Shown here: positions 16,158 through 24,727 of the stretch, in pieces
How positions within the stretch are numbered: position 1 is the stretch's first letter
Layout of the letters: each line of letters starts with the position of its first letter
NCBI RefSeq assembly: GCF_900101895.1
Contig: NZ_FMVF01000019.1
Coordinates: forward strand, 1-39,709
Direction: 5' to 3'
DNA from: Flavobacterium caeni
Lineage (GTDB): Bacteria; Bacteroidota; Bacteroidia; Flavobacteriales; Flavobacteriaceae
Length of the DNA: 39,709 nucleotides
Made by a program: the position numbers and the translations under genes
Notes under the pieces: model-generated
Databases searched by the model: none
Told to the model about the DNA's origin: nothing
The model's input: the letters and a program-made list of their open reading frames with translations, nothing else

Positions 16158-16651
16158 TACTTTAAAATTTTGTCGAGTTCCTTTGTAATCTTCTTTGCGA
16201 TCTGCTTGTCCAGGTAGCGAGATTTGCCCATGAATTGACGTTTGGGCATTCCGGCGAGTCCTTCGTTATGTCGATCGGCGTATTCCTTACTGGTGTAGAA
16301 GCGCACCTGTTTCGATGATTTCATCACGCGGCTCTTTATTGAGTTCCGGAGCTTATTGCCTCCAGTGGCCAAGCCGGTAAGCAACGCGCGATCTTGAATG
16401 CCTGAACCGTATTTATTCAGGTTGCCGCGCTTGCCGCGCCGGTTCGTCCGGTATCGCGTAATGTCGCGGCCTTGATCGTCGGTTGTCTTTCGCTCTTTCC
16501 ATTTCTCCAAAACCGAATCGGTGAAGCCTTCGTTCTCGAAATTCATCTGTATGAAATTCTTGCCTTCGACCTCTATAGCGATGAGCGCCTTTTCCGGTAT
16601 TTCCCTTGCCGCTCGATCGAGCAGTTTTTGCAAGTCGTTCAGGTCAGCCAT
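16157..16651 (-). CDS. Virion morphogenesis protein (Mu gpG-like)
   Basis: A 164-residue basic protein. The ending ADRHNEGL followed by MPKRQFMGKS is the hallmark of the phage virion morphogenesis/tail completion family (Mu gpG, HK97 gp10-like). It probably joins head and tail. It shares one base with each neighbour, so the connector genes are tightly coupled. Confidence 0.8.
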   Translation of the reverse strand: MADLNDLQKLLDRAAREIPEKALIAIEVEGKNFIQMNFENEGFTDSVLEKWKERKTTDDQGRDITRYRTNRRGKRGNLNKYGSGIQDRALLTGLATGGNKLRNSIKSRVMKSSKQVRFYTSKEYADRHNEGLAGMPKRQFMGKSRYLDKQIAKKITKELDKILK

Positions 16652-17082
16652 TAAAATCGGTTTTCGTACGGTCTGCGGCTTCCGAGCTTCAAAAATGGCA
16701 CCTCACTATCCGGTATGCCGTCATCATCGGTATCAACGATGCGTGGTGGCAGCGCCGGTTTGATTTCGCCTTTGGACACTTTTTCGAGCCAAGTCATTGC
16801 CTCGGCGTGTGCGTCCTTTACGACCTCGTTCATTGTCGAAGATCTTCGGCTGTACAATTCATGCTTTACGATCGCTTTGAGGTGTTTAAGAATCGTTTTG
16901 CTGCGCTGATCGCCGGTGGCCTGAAAGATGGCATTTGTATCGAAATACTGATGCAGATAGGTAGACATCACATCGATGCTTTCACCGATTATGTCTTCGA
17001 CGATTTGAGTATCGCGATTGACGATCGCATTTATGATTTGGTCGGTGCTGACCGTCGAAAGCTCTTGCTGGGTTAAAAACAT
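16651..17082 (-). CDS. Head-tail connector, DUF1320 (Mu gp36-like)
   Basis: A 143-residue protein. MFLTQQELSTVSTDQIINAI, then a long helical bundle with MSTYLHQYFDTNAIF, matches the gp36/DUF1320 pattern (a head-proximal adaptor). The C-terminal tail (FLKLGSRRPYENRF) is conserved in style. It lies five bases after the 17088 gene. Confidence 0.75.
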   Translation of the reverse strand: MFLTQQELSTVSTDQIINAIVNRDTQIVEDIIGESIDVMSTYLHQYFDTNAIFQATGDQRSKTILKHLKAIVKHELYSRRSSTMNEVVKDAHAEAMTWLEKVSKGEIKPALPPRIVDTDDDGIPDSEVPFLKLGSRRPYENRF

Positions 17083-17087
17083 GGTGC

Positions 17088-17564
17088 TTAATTATTTTCG
17101 TGTTTGAATTTGCGGTATTGGTATTTGGGCGCGACGATCCTGTAAAGCGTGAAGCTGAAGCGGATCTTGTAACTCATTATCCCGTCCTTATTTTCGCCTG
17201 GCTCATCATCGGTCTGTTGTAGGGGCTGAAAATAGTCACCCGCCAAAAATTGCAGTTTTTCGACGATGTGATCGATAACATCGATCTCGGTGAGCCCGCC
17301 GTCCGGATCGGTTGTCGTGTTGTGCTGATTCATCCAGCCGTCCTTGCAATAAAATGTAATCTCAAGTGTACCGTTTCCTTCCTGCTTGTTTTCGACCATT
17401 GCCTCCCACTTGATCGCGTTGATCTTTATCAGCGCGGCAGTCCAAAGCTGGGGAATCCCGTCTTTGTCGTTAAATTGGTTTCGGTCGAGATCAACCAATT
17501 CAAGCTGCCGGATCTGCCCAAGCGCCGCCTTTGTTTTTTCAAATAGTTCCTTTCTCGGCGTCAT
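17088..17564 (-). CDS. Probable tail terminator/connector protein
   Basis: A 158-residue protein of the size and strand-rich type of tail terminator proteins (VDLDRNQF, then LEITFYCKDGW, and a beta-rich end SYKIRFSFTLYRIV). It overlaps the terminase gene by four bases. Position among connector genes supports a neck role. The family is not certain. Confidence 0.5.
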   Translation of the reverse strand: MTPRKELFEKTKAALGQIRQLELVDLDRNQFNDKDGIPQLWTAALIKINAIKWEAMVENKQEGNGTLEITFYCKDGWMNQHNTTTDPDGGLTEIDVIDHIVEKLQFLAGDYFQPLQQTDDEPGENKDGIMSYKIRFSFTLYRIVAPKYQYRKFKHENN

Positions 17565-19147
17565 ACTCTTCTCTTTTTGTTGCGTTTGCCAATTACCGGC
17601 CTTTGGTTGCTACCTTCCTGCTGGGAGTAACCAAATAATACACGACCTTTTCGGACGCAGTTCTCGAGCGAGTCGAGAATATCATCAGGGCTTTTGCAGC
17701 CTTTCTCAAATGCCAAAATGTGCGCTTTGGTGTTTTCCCAATCATCGGTGTCCAGCAGCCGCTCGTCGAACGTGATCAGGCCGCGTTTGAAAGTTCCGGT
17801 CAAAGTTGCATCGATGCGATCGTGCTTGTCGCCTGAAGCGTGATCATCGAACGGGATGCTGGCCGCATTGTTTTCCTCACAAGCGACAAGCCATTCCGGT
17901 TCGTAAACCGATTTTTGCGCAGCGGTCGCGTCGTAAAATGAAATGATTGACATTCCCAGCCTGTTGTACTTTCGTTGCCACTCGTAGTGCATATCCATCG
18001 CGTCCGGCCTCGCGCATTGTCGGTTGAAAAGCTCCAAGACGTGCGCCCGGCCTTTGTCGAGCGACAACAAGACACCGCCCTTAAAATCGCCATTATTGGA
18101 ATAGGACAAATCCCAAAACTCAATCAGGCCGTTGAAGATCTGATCTTCTTTTGTAGCTTGAAATTTAAGCCACTCCTCTTTGATACGTTTTCCTTCCTCG
18201 ATCGGGTTGTTGAAGTCCTCGCGCTGGCTGGTGTGGTAATCGGTATCATCGACAATGTCAATACATTCCTGCTTCGTGTAACGCTCCGGCCACGACGGGT
18301 TGTAATCCCGATCGCACAGATTGACGGTCATTATATGAAGGTTCGGCGACTTCTTATTTTTATTGGCGAACCCGTCTACAATGCCATCTTTCACGATATA
18401 GTTGTTTGCCATCACCTGACGGAAGCGGCCTTTTTGCCCGGCCTTTCCTAAATCGCCAGTGAGCTTCTGCACGTTCTCTTTTGTCAGCTCGATGTTCTTT
18501 GCCTGCTTACGATCTTCTAAATCGTCCATTGACGCGAAATCCGGTCTGTTGGCACCTTTACGCAAACCGCGAAACGGCTGGTTTAAACCCAGCGCCATAA
18601 AAAACGATTTGTCGTTTGTTTCAAAATTACCGTCAGCCCACGAGCCGTATTGCATCTGCAAACCAAAATCTTTGATGTAGCGCTCATTGCTTTCGAGGTG
18701 GAGCTGCAAATCAGATAAAAGCAGGTTTGAATGATCCTGCGTTTTGCCGATAATCAGTCCAAACTTCAGCTCGTTGTTCTGCTTGAGGTGCGTCACGTTT
18801 CCGACGTTCGTGTGGATTGATTTCGCAGCGCCGCGAAACCAGCGTCGCTGCTGCTTGATCAACGGATTGCGGAATAGTTTGAGATAGCTGTCAAGGTGGA
18901 ATTTGGCGCACGGCGCGTCAGCCAGCGCCAGCCCTGAATTAACCCCGAAATAATAATCGAAAAACTCGATGTAGTTTTCAGGCTTCAAAAGCCGCTTGAT
19001 ACGTTTTTCCTGCTCTTCGGCAGTTTCTTTAAACAACGATTGATACGTCAGTTCCTGAATGAGCCGCGACTGCCGCTGATAGTTTTCAATGGCCTCCTTT
19101 AATTCCGATTTAGTCATTTTGGAGGAGTTCGTTAACGTATTTGTCAA
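17561..19147 (-). CDS. Terminase large subunit
   Basis: A 528-residue DNA-packaging motor. The ATPase has an adenine/P-loop segment RRWFRGAAKS (Lys109-Ser110) and Walker B FASMDDLED (Asp208-Asp209). The nuclease half begins at about residue 345 with EFWDLSYS and continues through ISFYDATAAQ to a late acidic cluster (DDILDSLEN). It cuts and packages DNA into the prohead. The order TerS-TerL-portal agrees with Mu-like phages. Confidence 0.85.
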   Translation of the reverse strand: MTNTLTNSSKMTKSELKEAIENYQRQSRLIQELTYQSLFKETAEEQEKRIKRLLKPENYIEFFDYYFGVNSGLALADAPCAKFHLDSYLKLFRNPLIKQQRRWFRGAAKSIHTNVGNVTHLKQNNELKFGLIIGKTQDHSNLLLSDLQLHLESNERYIKDFGLQMQYGSWADGNFETNDKSFFMALGLNQPFRGLRKGANRPDFASMDDLEDRKQAKNIELTKENVQKLTGDLGKAGQKGRFRQVMANNYIVKDGIVDGFANKNKKSPNLHIMTVNLCDRDYNPSWPERYTKQECIDIVDDTDYHTSQREDFNNPIEEGKRIKEEWLKFQATKEDQIFNGLIEFWDLSYSNNGDFKGGVLLSLDKGRAHVLELFNRQCARPDAMDMHYEWQRKYNRLGMSIISFYDATAAQKSVYEPEWLVACEENNAASIPFDDHASGDKHDRIDATLTGTFKRGLITFDERLLDTDDWENTKAHILAFEKGCKSPDDILDSLENCVRKGRVLFGYSQQEGSNQRPVIGKRNKKRRV

Positions 19148-19598
19148 AGTACATTCGGCTATTTTTCAAAAGTTCAAGCAAATCTTCCCGCTTTTTACCG
19201 GTGCTGTTGCCGGCGAGAACCATCATGAATTGTGAAAATCCGTCAAGGCTTTCCATAGTGTACACCGCACGTTTCCGACTATCGTTCAGACGATCAAACG
19301 CCGCAGCTATTTTTGAAAGGTCATCGGCTTTGTGCATTGGCCTTCTACCTTCTTTGATGTCGATGACATACTGAAGGATCAGTTTTTTGATTTCGGATGG
19401 ACGGATATTATTCAGTTCCCTCTCTTTTTCCCATTGCCCGTCATCGCGCCACGCTCCCAGCGTCTTTATGCCAACGCCGGTAATTTCCGAAATGCTCGGC
19501 AGCGAAAATCCCTTCACAAAAAGATCCTTTCCCTGACTTTGTTTGTAGTCGCGTTCGGACGCAGTCATACGCCCTTTTGGTCTAGTATTCCCCATCAA
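19110..19598 (-). CDS. Terminase small subunit
   Basis: A 162-residue protein with an N-terminal helix-turn-helix (GFSLPSISEITGVGIKTLGAW, about residues 30-50) followed by helices. This is the architecture of small terminase subunits that recognise phage DNA. It overlaps the large subunit gene by 38 bases. The first ATG is taken as start; an internal Met at residue 11 is possible. Confidence 0.7.
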   Translation of the reverse strand: MMGNTRPKGRMTASERDYKQSQGKDLFVKGFSLPSISEITGVGIKTLGAWRDDGQWEKERELNNIRPSEIKKLILQYVIDIKEGRRPMHKADDLSKIAAAFDRLNDSRKRAVYTMESLDGFSQFMMVLAGNSTGKKREDLLELLKNSRMYFDKYVNELLQND

Positions 19599-19866
19599 CT
19601 ATGATTTTACTGTCTTCACTGAATTTGACATTCCTAACCTTCACGCCGTCGTATTCGAGGTTCTTTTTGATCTCGATTAGAATGCTCATCGGATCGTCAT
19701 CAGAAAGTAAATTGGTGATACCTACACCAAGCTCCGGAGTTTCCTTAAAATCTCCTTTGTCGGCTATGATAATATGTTCCTGATGTTGGTCATCGGAAAC
19801 GTCAATAACGAGATCACCGTCAACGATCAGAAGATCTCCGTTTTCGTCAGTTCGTATGTCTTTCAT
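19582..19866 (-). CDS. Baseplate protein, gp25/W-like
   Basis: A 94-residue acidic protein. GDLVIDVSDDQHQEHIII followed by ELGVGITNLLSDDDP and IKKNLEYDGVKV is the pattern of gp25/gpW-like baseplate wedge proteins. It is the first gene of the leftward late operon, separated from the other baseplate genes (28208-32314). Its ATG lies inside the left arm of a 12-bp inverted repeat. Confidence 0.6.
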   Translation of the reverse strand: MKDIRTDENGDLLIVDGDLVIDVSDDQHQEHIIIADKGDFKETPELGVGITNLLSDDDPMSILIEIKKNLEYDGVKVRNVKFSEDSKIIVDGEY

Positions 19867-19935
19867 ATAGCAAAAGTCGCTTTTAGGAATTGGCTGTAAA
19901 ATTTTGCTATATGATCTTGTAACAATTAGTTACAA
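19864..19935. promoter_or_regulatory. Divergent late control region with two palindromes
   Basis: CATATAGCAAAA (19864-19875) and TTTTGCTATATG (19902-19913) are perfect inverted copies flanking a 26-base centre, one pointing into each late operon. Next to them TTGTAAC-AATTA-GTTACAA (19917-19935) is a perfect 7-5-7 palindrome with the geometry of a dimeric regulator site. No full TAnnTTTG box is present in either direction, consistent with activator-dependent late promoters. The rest of the gap to 20035 is an untranslated leader. Confidence 0.5.
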
Positions 19936-20035
19936 CCGTTGTATTGATCCGGAACAAGCTCTAACAGTCTGTTTTTTTTTGGGATTTCATTCGCTCAATT
20001 TTGCCTCACCAAAGCGAACGCATAACCCCAATTTG

Positions 20036-21028
20036 ATGAATAAGCACACATTTGTAGTCAATACCGAAAATGTAAACGAATACAAGTATCGCGTATTGAC
20101 CGATGGCATCGATTACGAACAATTCCTGCGAAATCCGGTTGTCCTTTATTATCACGAGCGATACAACGGCAAGGATCGCGGCAGCGAGGTAATTGGCCGC
20201 GTCGTCAAGCTTTGGATCGAAGATAAAAAGCTATTGGCTGAAATCGAATTTGATGTCGATGACGAATTCGCCGCGAAGATTGCTGGTAAAGTAGAGCGCG
20301 GATTTATCCGTATGGCGTCAATGTATGCCGATGTGCTTTCGACTTCCAGCGCCCCGGAGGATCTTCTGCCGGGTCAGGTTTACGAAACCGTTACCCAATG
20401 CAAACTAATCGAGATTTCCATTGTGGATATCGGCGGCAACGATGATGCACTCAAGTTGTCGAAGTGTTCAGGCGAGCAACTCAAGCTCAAAGAAATTGTT
20501 CTTAATAAACCCGATAATATGTCACATTTAAAAACTATTGCGCTGGCATTAGGCAAAGCTGCCGACACCGGCGAGGATGCTCTTTTGAAAGAGATCCAAA
20601 CCATCATGCTGGCGAAAACCAACGCCGAAGCTCAAGTTACCAGCCTGACATCAGAATTGAAAGCGATCAAGCTCGAAAAGGCTACCAAATTGGTTGACCG
20701 CGCTGTTGAACTTGGTTTGATTCAGGATGTATTGAAGCCAACGCAAATCGCCGCATTCGATGTGGATTACGATGGTCAGACAGCGATCCTTTCAAAATTG
20801 ATCGCCGACAAGGAGCTGGAATCCGGGCAAGCCGGTACTGCCCAGACGGTGAAGGAAGTTGTGTTGAACGCCAAAGGAACGACTCCGGCAGCACCAACCG
20901 CTGAAACCTTCGACTATTTGCAAAAGCACAACATTGTGAAGCTGCAAAAGATGAAAGACGAAAACCCGACGCAGTACGCGAAGCTCCACGAGGACTACAA
21001 AAACGGCGTCCGTCACACCGACAAATAA
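20036..21028 (+). CDS. Prohead protease-scaffold fusion
   Basis: The ATG at 20036 (MNKHTF) is chosen; the frame opens at 19904 inside the control region. Of 330 residues, about 1-160 form an HK97/Mu I-like serine protease with His40 in LYYHERYNG and Ser95 in FIRMASMYADV. Residues about 165-330 are helical and low-complexity, like a scaffold. In Mu the I and Z genes overlap, so that scaffold is the C-terminus of the protease. It matures the capsid and is then lost. Confidence 0.8.
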   Translation: MNKHTFVVNTENVNEYKYRVLTDGIDYEQFLRNPVVLYYHERYNGKDRGSEVIGRVVKLWIEDKKLLAEIEFDVDDEFAAKIAGKVERGFIRMASMYADVLSTSSAPEDLLPGQVYETVTQCKLIEISIVDIGGNDDALKLSKCSGEQLKLKEIVLNKPDNMSHLKTIALALGKAADTGEDALLKEIQTIMLAKTNAEAQVTSLTSELKAIKLEKATKLVDRAVELGLIQDVLKPTQIAAFDVDYDGQTAILSKLIADKELESGQAGTAQTVKEVVLNAKGTTPAAPTAETFDYLQKHNIVKLQKMKDENPTQYAKLHEDYKNGVRHTDK

Positions 21029-21059
21029 TCATTAACCCCTTTAAAAAAGAACCATACAA

Positions 21060-21902
21060 ATGGCTGGATTATTGAAAGAAGTTTGGATTGCCGGTATTCA
21101 GGAAAACCCAATCCCTAACACAAGCTTTGTTTCCGCGTCGGTTGACAAATCCGAATACGTCGAAAACAACAAATTGCACCTCGCCGAGGCCGGTATCGAA
21201 CCAGGCGTTCACGAGGACTACTTCAACGGCAACGAGGATGATTTGCCGATCGCATCGGTCGACGACATCCCGCACGAAGTTGTATTGAAAACTTATTCGA
21301 CCGAAAGGACACGTCACCGTGATTTGCAGGAAGTCGAATTGTCGTACAACAAACGCGCATCTGTGACCGCAAGGCACAAAACCTCACTCGCGAAAAACTT
21401 GGGCGTCAGAGCCGCTTTCGCGTGGACACCGGCAACCAACACCACGTACAACAAAGTTATCACTTTGGGCGCTGGTTCAATCATCGACGCGATCATCGAC
21501 TTGCAGGCGCACTACAATGGCCTCGATATGTACGACAATCTTCACATCTGTTTGAAGGCTGCGGACATGGCCAAGATCCGTAAAGAGAACAAAGTCCTTT
21601 ACAAGGAAATCTTGAAAGGCGAAGATCTCTACGGATTCAAAGTGTGGCAGTACAACAAAACCCCGTTGTTTACCTCTCTCGGTGTGAAAAAAGCGTTCGG
21701 CGCTGTAAAAGAAGCCGGTGACTTGCAGGCATCATTCACATGGTGCAGCGACGAAACCTTCCGTTGTTTCGGTGATACCGAAATGTACCAAACGCTCCGC
21801 TCGGCAGCATCACAGGCTGACGAGATTTCATTCGCGCAACGCGCTCTTGTCGGTAACATCCGTGCAACCACACCTAAATACTTGGGTGCAATCATTTCCT
21901 AA
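21060..21902 (+). CDS. Major capsid protein
   Basis: A 280-residue protein directly after the protease-scaffold gene. It starts with MAGLLKEVWIAGIQENPIP, contains strand-rich domains with an E-loop-like acidic N-terminal half, and has a P-domain-like helix (GAGSIIDAIIDLQAHYNGLD). Size and position match the Mu-type major head protein. Codon use is strongly biased, as expected for the most abundant phage protein. Confidence 0.8.
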   Translation: MAGLLKEVWIAGIQENPIPNTSFVSASVDKSEYVENNKLHLAEAGIEPGVHEDYFNGNEDDLPIASVDDIPHEVVLKTYSTERTRHRDLQEVELSYNKRASVTARHKTSLAKNLGVRAAFAWTPATNTTYNKVITLGAGSIIDAIIDLQAHYNGLDMYDNLHICLKAADMAKIRKENKVLYKEILKGEDLYGFKVWQYNKTPLFTSLGVKKAFGAVKEAGDLQASFTWCSDETFRCFGDTEMYQTLRSAASQADEISFAQRALVGNIRATTPKYLGAIIS

Positions 21903-22348
21903 TGAGTAAGCACAAGGAAAAAGCGGAAAAGTTCCTACAGGATCACCCGCAACTCAAAGAGGTGTACGTGACAGCCGAAGGCTTCATGTTCGTAGACAAG
22001 AAGTATGCATTGCAACACAATGGAACGCTGGCCGAAGGATCGGAAATAGAAACGTTCGTTAACCCGAACGCGCCGGCAATCGCCGAAGATCCTGCAAGCC
22101 CATCCGGAGCTGCTGCAACGCAAAATGCCCCGAAAGCGAGCACGCCGAAAGCGAGCACGCCGAAAGCGACCACGCCGAAAGCGACCACGCCGAAAGCGAG
22201 CACGCCGAAAGCGAGCACGCCGAAAGCGACCACGCCGAAAGCGACCACGCCAAAAGCTTCGGAAACCCCGAAGATCGAAGAAACTCCGAAACCGGAACAA
22301 ACAGGTACCGATAACGCCAATTCAGGAGCTGACGCTGACGCTGAATAA
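21902..22348 (+). CDS. Capsid-adjacent protein with PKAST repeats
   Basis: A 148-residue protein overlapping the capsid stop by one base. Residues 1-55 are a small ordered domain (KEVYVTAEGFMFVDKKYA, with a bacterial-phage decoration feel). Residues about 76-118 are repeats of PKAST/PKATT, then an acidic tail. The repeat is encoded by 15-bp units (see 22127-22256). Possibly a head fibre or decoration protein with a flexible stalk; no family known to me. Confidence 0.6.
   Translation: MSKHKEKAEKFLQDHPQLKEVYVTAEGFMFVDKKYALQHNGTLAEGSEIETFVNPNAPAIAEDPASPSGAAATQNAPKASTPKASTPKATTPKATTPKASTPKASTPKATTPKATTPKASETPKIEETPKPEQTGTDNANSGADADAE
22127..22256 (+). repeat. 15-bp minisatellite inside a coding sequence
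   Basis: Units ACGCCGAAAGCGAGC (AS) and ACGCCGAAAGCGACC (AT) alternate in pairs as AS-AS-AT-AT, and the 60-bp block is repeated: 22141-22191 equals 22201-22251. The unit length is a multiple of three, so copy-number changes keep the frame. Confidence 0.85.
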
Positions 22349-22485
22349 CGCTGATCGGGAAAAGTAAAGTTTATAGCCGCCATTGCACCGCATGGCACTC
22401 GCCGAACCCCAAGCAGAACCCCCTGCAATATTACACAGATCGCAGTCAATGCGCGGCTATGACTTTATTAAAACAACAAACAAAC

Positions 22486-22956
22486 ATGAAACTAGATCTT
22501 AACGGTTACAACATCATTGCCGACTTTGAAGGCTTCAGATCAAAACCGTATTTGTGCAGCGCCGGAGTTCCGACAATTGGTTATGGCACGACCATTTACC
22601 CAAATGGGCGTAAGGTAACTATGAAGGATCCCGAAATTTCAAAGGCCACAGCTTTTGGGTACTTGAAGTTTATAGCTGACTTATTTGCTCGCGACGTCAC
22701 CAGCTTGGTAAAGTCGAAAATCAACCAGAGCCAATTCAACGCTTTAGTGTCGTTTGCCTACAATCTCGGATCGGACATAGATGCCGATGACATCCCGGAA
22801 GGTTTAGGCGACAGTACGCTCCTGAAAAAAGTAAACCGCAACCCTAGCGATCCAGCAATCGCAAGCGAATTTGCAAAATGGAATAAAGCCAGCGGAAAGG
22901 TGTCATCCGGACTTGTAAAACGCCGCGCGAAAGAAGCGAAAATCTATTTTTCGTAA
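22486..22956 (+). CDS. GH24 phage lysozyme (endolysin)
   Basis: From the ATG at 22486 the product is 156 residues. The T4/lambdoid lysozyme catalytic pattern E-8aa-C-5aa-T is exact: Glu15 in FEGF, Cys24, Thr30 in TIGYGTT. It cleaves the glycan strands of peptidoglycan at lysis. There is no signal peptide, so release requires a holin. An upstream in-frame ATG at 22459 would add nine residues. It overlaps the next small ORF by one base. Confidence 0.85.
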   Translation: MKLDLNGYNIIADFEGFRSKPYLCSAGVPTIGYGTTIYPNGRKVTMKDPEISKATAFGYLKFIADLFARDVTSLVKSKINQSQFNALVSFAYNLGSDIDADDIPEGLGDSTLLKKVNRNPSDPAIASEFAKWNKASGKVSSGLVKRRAKEAKIYFS

Positions 22957-23021
22957 TGGCTCGGGCTTGGTGCTATTGGTTCGCCTTCCTTTTAATCCTG
23001 CTTGTTATGACTTGCAATTAA
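22956..23021 (+). CDS. 21-residue membrane peptide, candidate holin-like
   Basis: An ATG sharing the last base of the lysozyme stop opens a 21-codon frame: a short polar start, then about 16 hydrophobic residues (WFAFLLILLVMTC) and a final Asn. It would form one membrane helix. Position between lysozyme and spanin candidate suggests a pinholin or small lysis regulator. The last MTC could also be a crude lipobox. It is too short to be sure it is translated. Confidence 0.35.
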   Translation: MARAWCYWFAFLLILLVMTCN

Positions 23022-23033
23022 ATCACTTTTAAA

Positions 23034-23555
23034 ATGAAATTAAAAATCCCATATATAGTATTGTTTTGTTTGGCTTTTAGCTGTTGTTTTTTGACTTCCT
23101 GCCGTACCTCCCAGCGGCAGGAAACTCAAAAGACGGAAATCAAAAGCGAAACGTCAACCGAGAACATTGTCACCTATCAGGACACGACGATTTACGCGCC
23201 AAAAGCTGAAACTGTGATCAAGATTCCCGTGCGAATTTTGGAAACGACAAGCTATAAAGATCCGGTTAAAAGGCCGGTTTATTACACGCAAACAAACGGT
23301 CAAGCGACTGCGAAGTTCAAAGCCGAAAACGATACAATCTACATCACCGCAACTTGCGACAGCGTGGCGATTGTTGCGAAGATCAAAAGCCAGCTCCAAA
23401 AATCAAAAACCAACAACAGTATATCAGACAAACAAGCCTTCGAGCAGAAAGTTACCAAAGGCTTTTCATTCATTGAAATGATCGGCTACTCGGTTCTCGC
23501 TTTCATCGTCGGATTTGTGATCTGTTTTTTACTTAAAACCTTTAGAATATTATGA
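23034..23555 (+). CDS. Candidate unimolecular spanin (lipoprotein with C-terminal membrane helix)
   Basis: A 173-residue protein. It has an N-terminal signal peptide with lipobox LTSC (Cys23), a periplasmic region of about 120 residues, and a C-terminal transmembrane helix (about 150-170, YSVLAFIVGFVICFLL). An outer-membrane lipid anchor plus an inner-membrane anchor in one chain is the architecture of u-spanins, which fuse the two membranes at lysis. It follows the lysozyme and its stop overlaps the sheath start. A membrane lipoprotein of another kind remains possible. Confidence 0.65.
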   Translation: MKLKIPYIVLFCLAFSCCFLTSCRTSQRQETQKTEIKSETSTENIVTYQDTTIYAPKAETVIKIPVRILETTSYKDPVKRPVYYTQTNGQATAKFKAENDTIYITATCDSVAIVAKIKSQLQKSKTNNSISDKQAFEQKVTKGFSFIEMIGYSVLAFIVGFVICFLLKTFRIL

Positions 23556-24727
23556 ATTTACCTAATGTAAGATTTAATATCTCATCCAACGGTTTAGGGC
23601 TGTTGTTGGCAGATATTCAGAAAATACCTGGTCTTGTTTTGACAGGTGCAACCGTTGTGGGTGCCAACAAAGTGACAATGGGAAATTCCTATCAGATCTT
23701 TTCGCTTACCGAAGCTGAAAACTTAGGGATTGAAAAAACCGGCTCAAATGCCTTCGCATGGAAGCACATCAATGACTTCTACAGAAAAGCCCGCAAAGGT
23801 GCTGAATTGTGGATCATGGTTGTGCCAGCTGCAAAGACGCTCGAGGAAATGGCCGACGTAAATGGTGTGTATGCTAAAAAACTTCTCGCCGATGCATCTG
23901 GAAAGATCCGGGTTTTGGGCATGGTTCGTAAGTCAGCCGGTGCCGAAACCATTACAGCAGGCATCGACGCAGATGCAGAGCTTGCCGCGATCAAGGCGCA
24001 GGCACTTGCCCAGCAGTATGCCGACAACTATTTCCCGTTGCGTGTGATCATTTCCGGAAACAAGTTCAACGGCGTTCCTGCCGATCTTAAGGACTTTTCG
24101 ACGACTGACTACAACAAAGTTGGCATTATGATCTCCAACAACGACGGCGCTCCTGAAGCTTCAATCGGAATGGCGCTGGGTAAGTTGGCCAGCATTCCGA
24201 CGCAGCGGAAAATCAGCCGCGTAAAAGACGGAGCGGTCGAGGAATTGAACGCTTATTTTACCAATGGCGAGCGCGTGGAGACGCTCGACACCGCGTGGAA
24301 CTCAATTCACAATAAGAACTACATCTTCCTGCGGAATTTCGCCAACAAGTCGGGATATTACTTCACAGGCGATGCAACCATGACCGCGCCGACCAACGAT
24401 TTCAACAGCTTGGCTCGCGGGTTCGTAATGGACGAGGCCGTTCTGATAGCCTATGCTGTATTGGTAGAAGAGCTTTCCGACGAGATCCCGGTCACCGAAA
24501 GCGGCAAGATCCACCCGGCGATCATCAAAGGCTGGCAGAACGAGATCGAAAGCCAGATCAAAGCAAAAATGGTTGATCTCGGCAAATTGTCAGGTGTCAA
24601 GTCTGTAATTGATCCGGATCAGGATGTTTTGAGAACCAACAACCTCGACGTCGACATCCAGCTCCTGCCGGTCGGTTATAGCGATTACATAACTGTAAAC
24701 ATAGGATTTACAACAACTTTAGAATAA
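23552..24727 (+). CDS. Contractile tail sheath protein (DUF2586-like)
   Basis: A 391-residue protein. The N-terminal half is alpha-beta (NRFISSNGLGLLLADI-type opening, ARKGAELWIMVVP), with a central GVPADLKDFSTTDYNK region. The C-terminal part (VDIQLLPVGYSDYITVNIGF) has the conserved end of DUF2586 sheaths. It shows the phage is a myovirus. It overlaps the upstream spanin gene by four bases and the tube gene by one base. Confidence 0.8.
   Translation: MNLPNVRFNISSNGLGLLLADIQKIPGLVLTGATVVGANKVTMGNSYQIFSLTEAENLGIEKTGSNAFAWKHINDFYRKARKGAELWIMVVPAAKTLEEMADVNGVYAKKLLADASGKIRVLGMVRKSAGAETITAGIDADAELAAIKAQALAQQYADNYFPLRVIISGNKFNGVPADLKDFSTTDYNKVGIMISNNDGAPEASIGMALGKLASIPTQRKISRVKDGAVEELNAYFTNGERVETLDTAWNSIHNKNYIFLRNFANKSGYYFTGDATMTAPTNDFNSLARGFVMDEAVLIAYAVLVEELSDEIPVTESGKIHPAIIKGWQNEIESQIKAKMVDLGKLSGVKSVIDPDQDVLRTNNLDVDIQLLPVGYSDYITVNIGFTTTLE

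Noticed and set aside
22127..22256. CRISPR-like direct repeats
   Set aside because: The 15-bp units have no spacers and are in frame within a coding sequence.
21935..22449. Long reverse-strand frames across the PKAST repeat
   Set aside because: They are by-products of the 15-bp repeat, which leaves several frames open.
22391..22492. Short ORF starting MALAEPQ between the repeat protein and lysozyme
   Set aside because: It overlaps the lysozyme start region, has no neighbour coupling and shows no recognisable feature.
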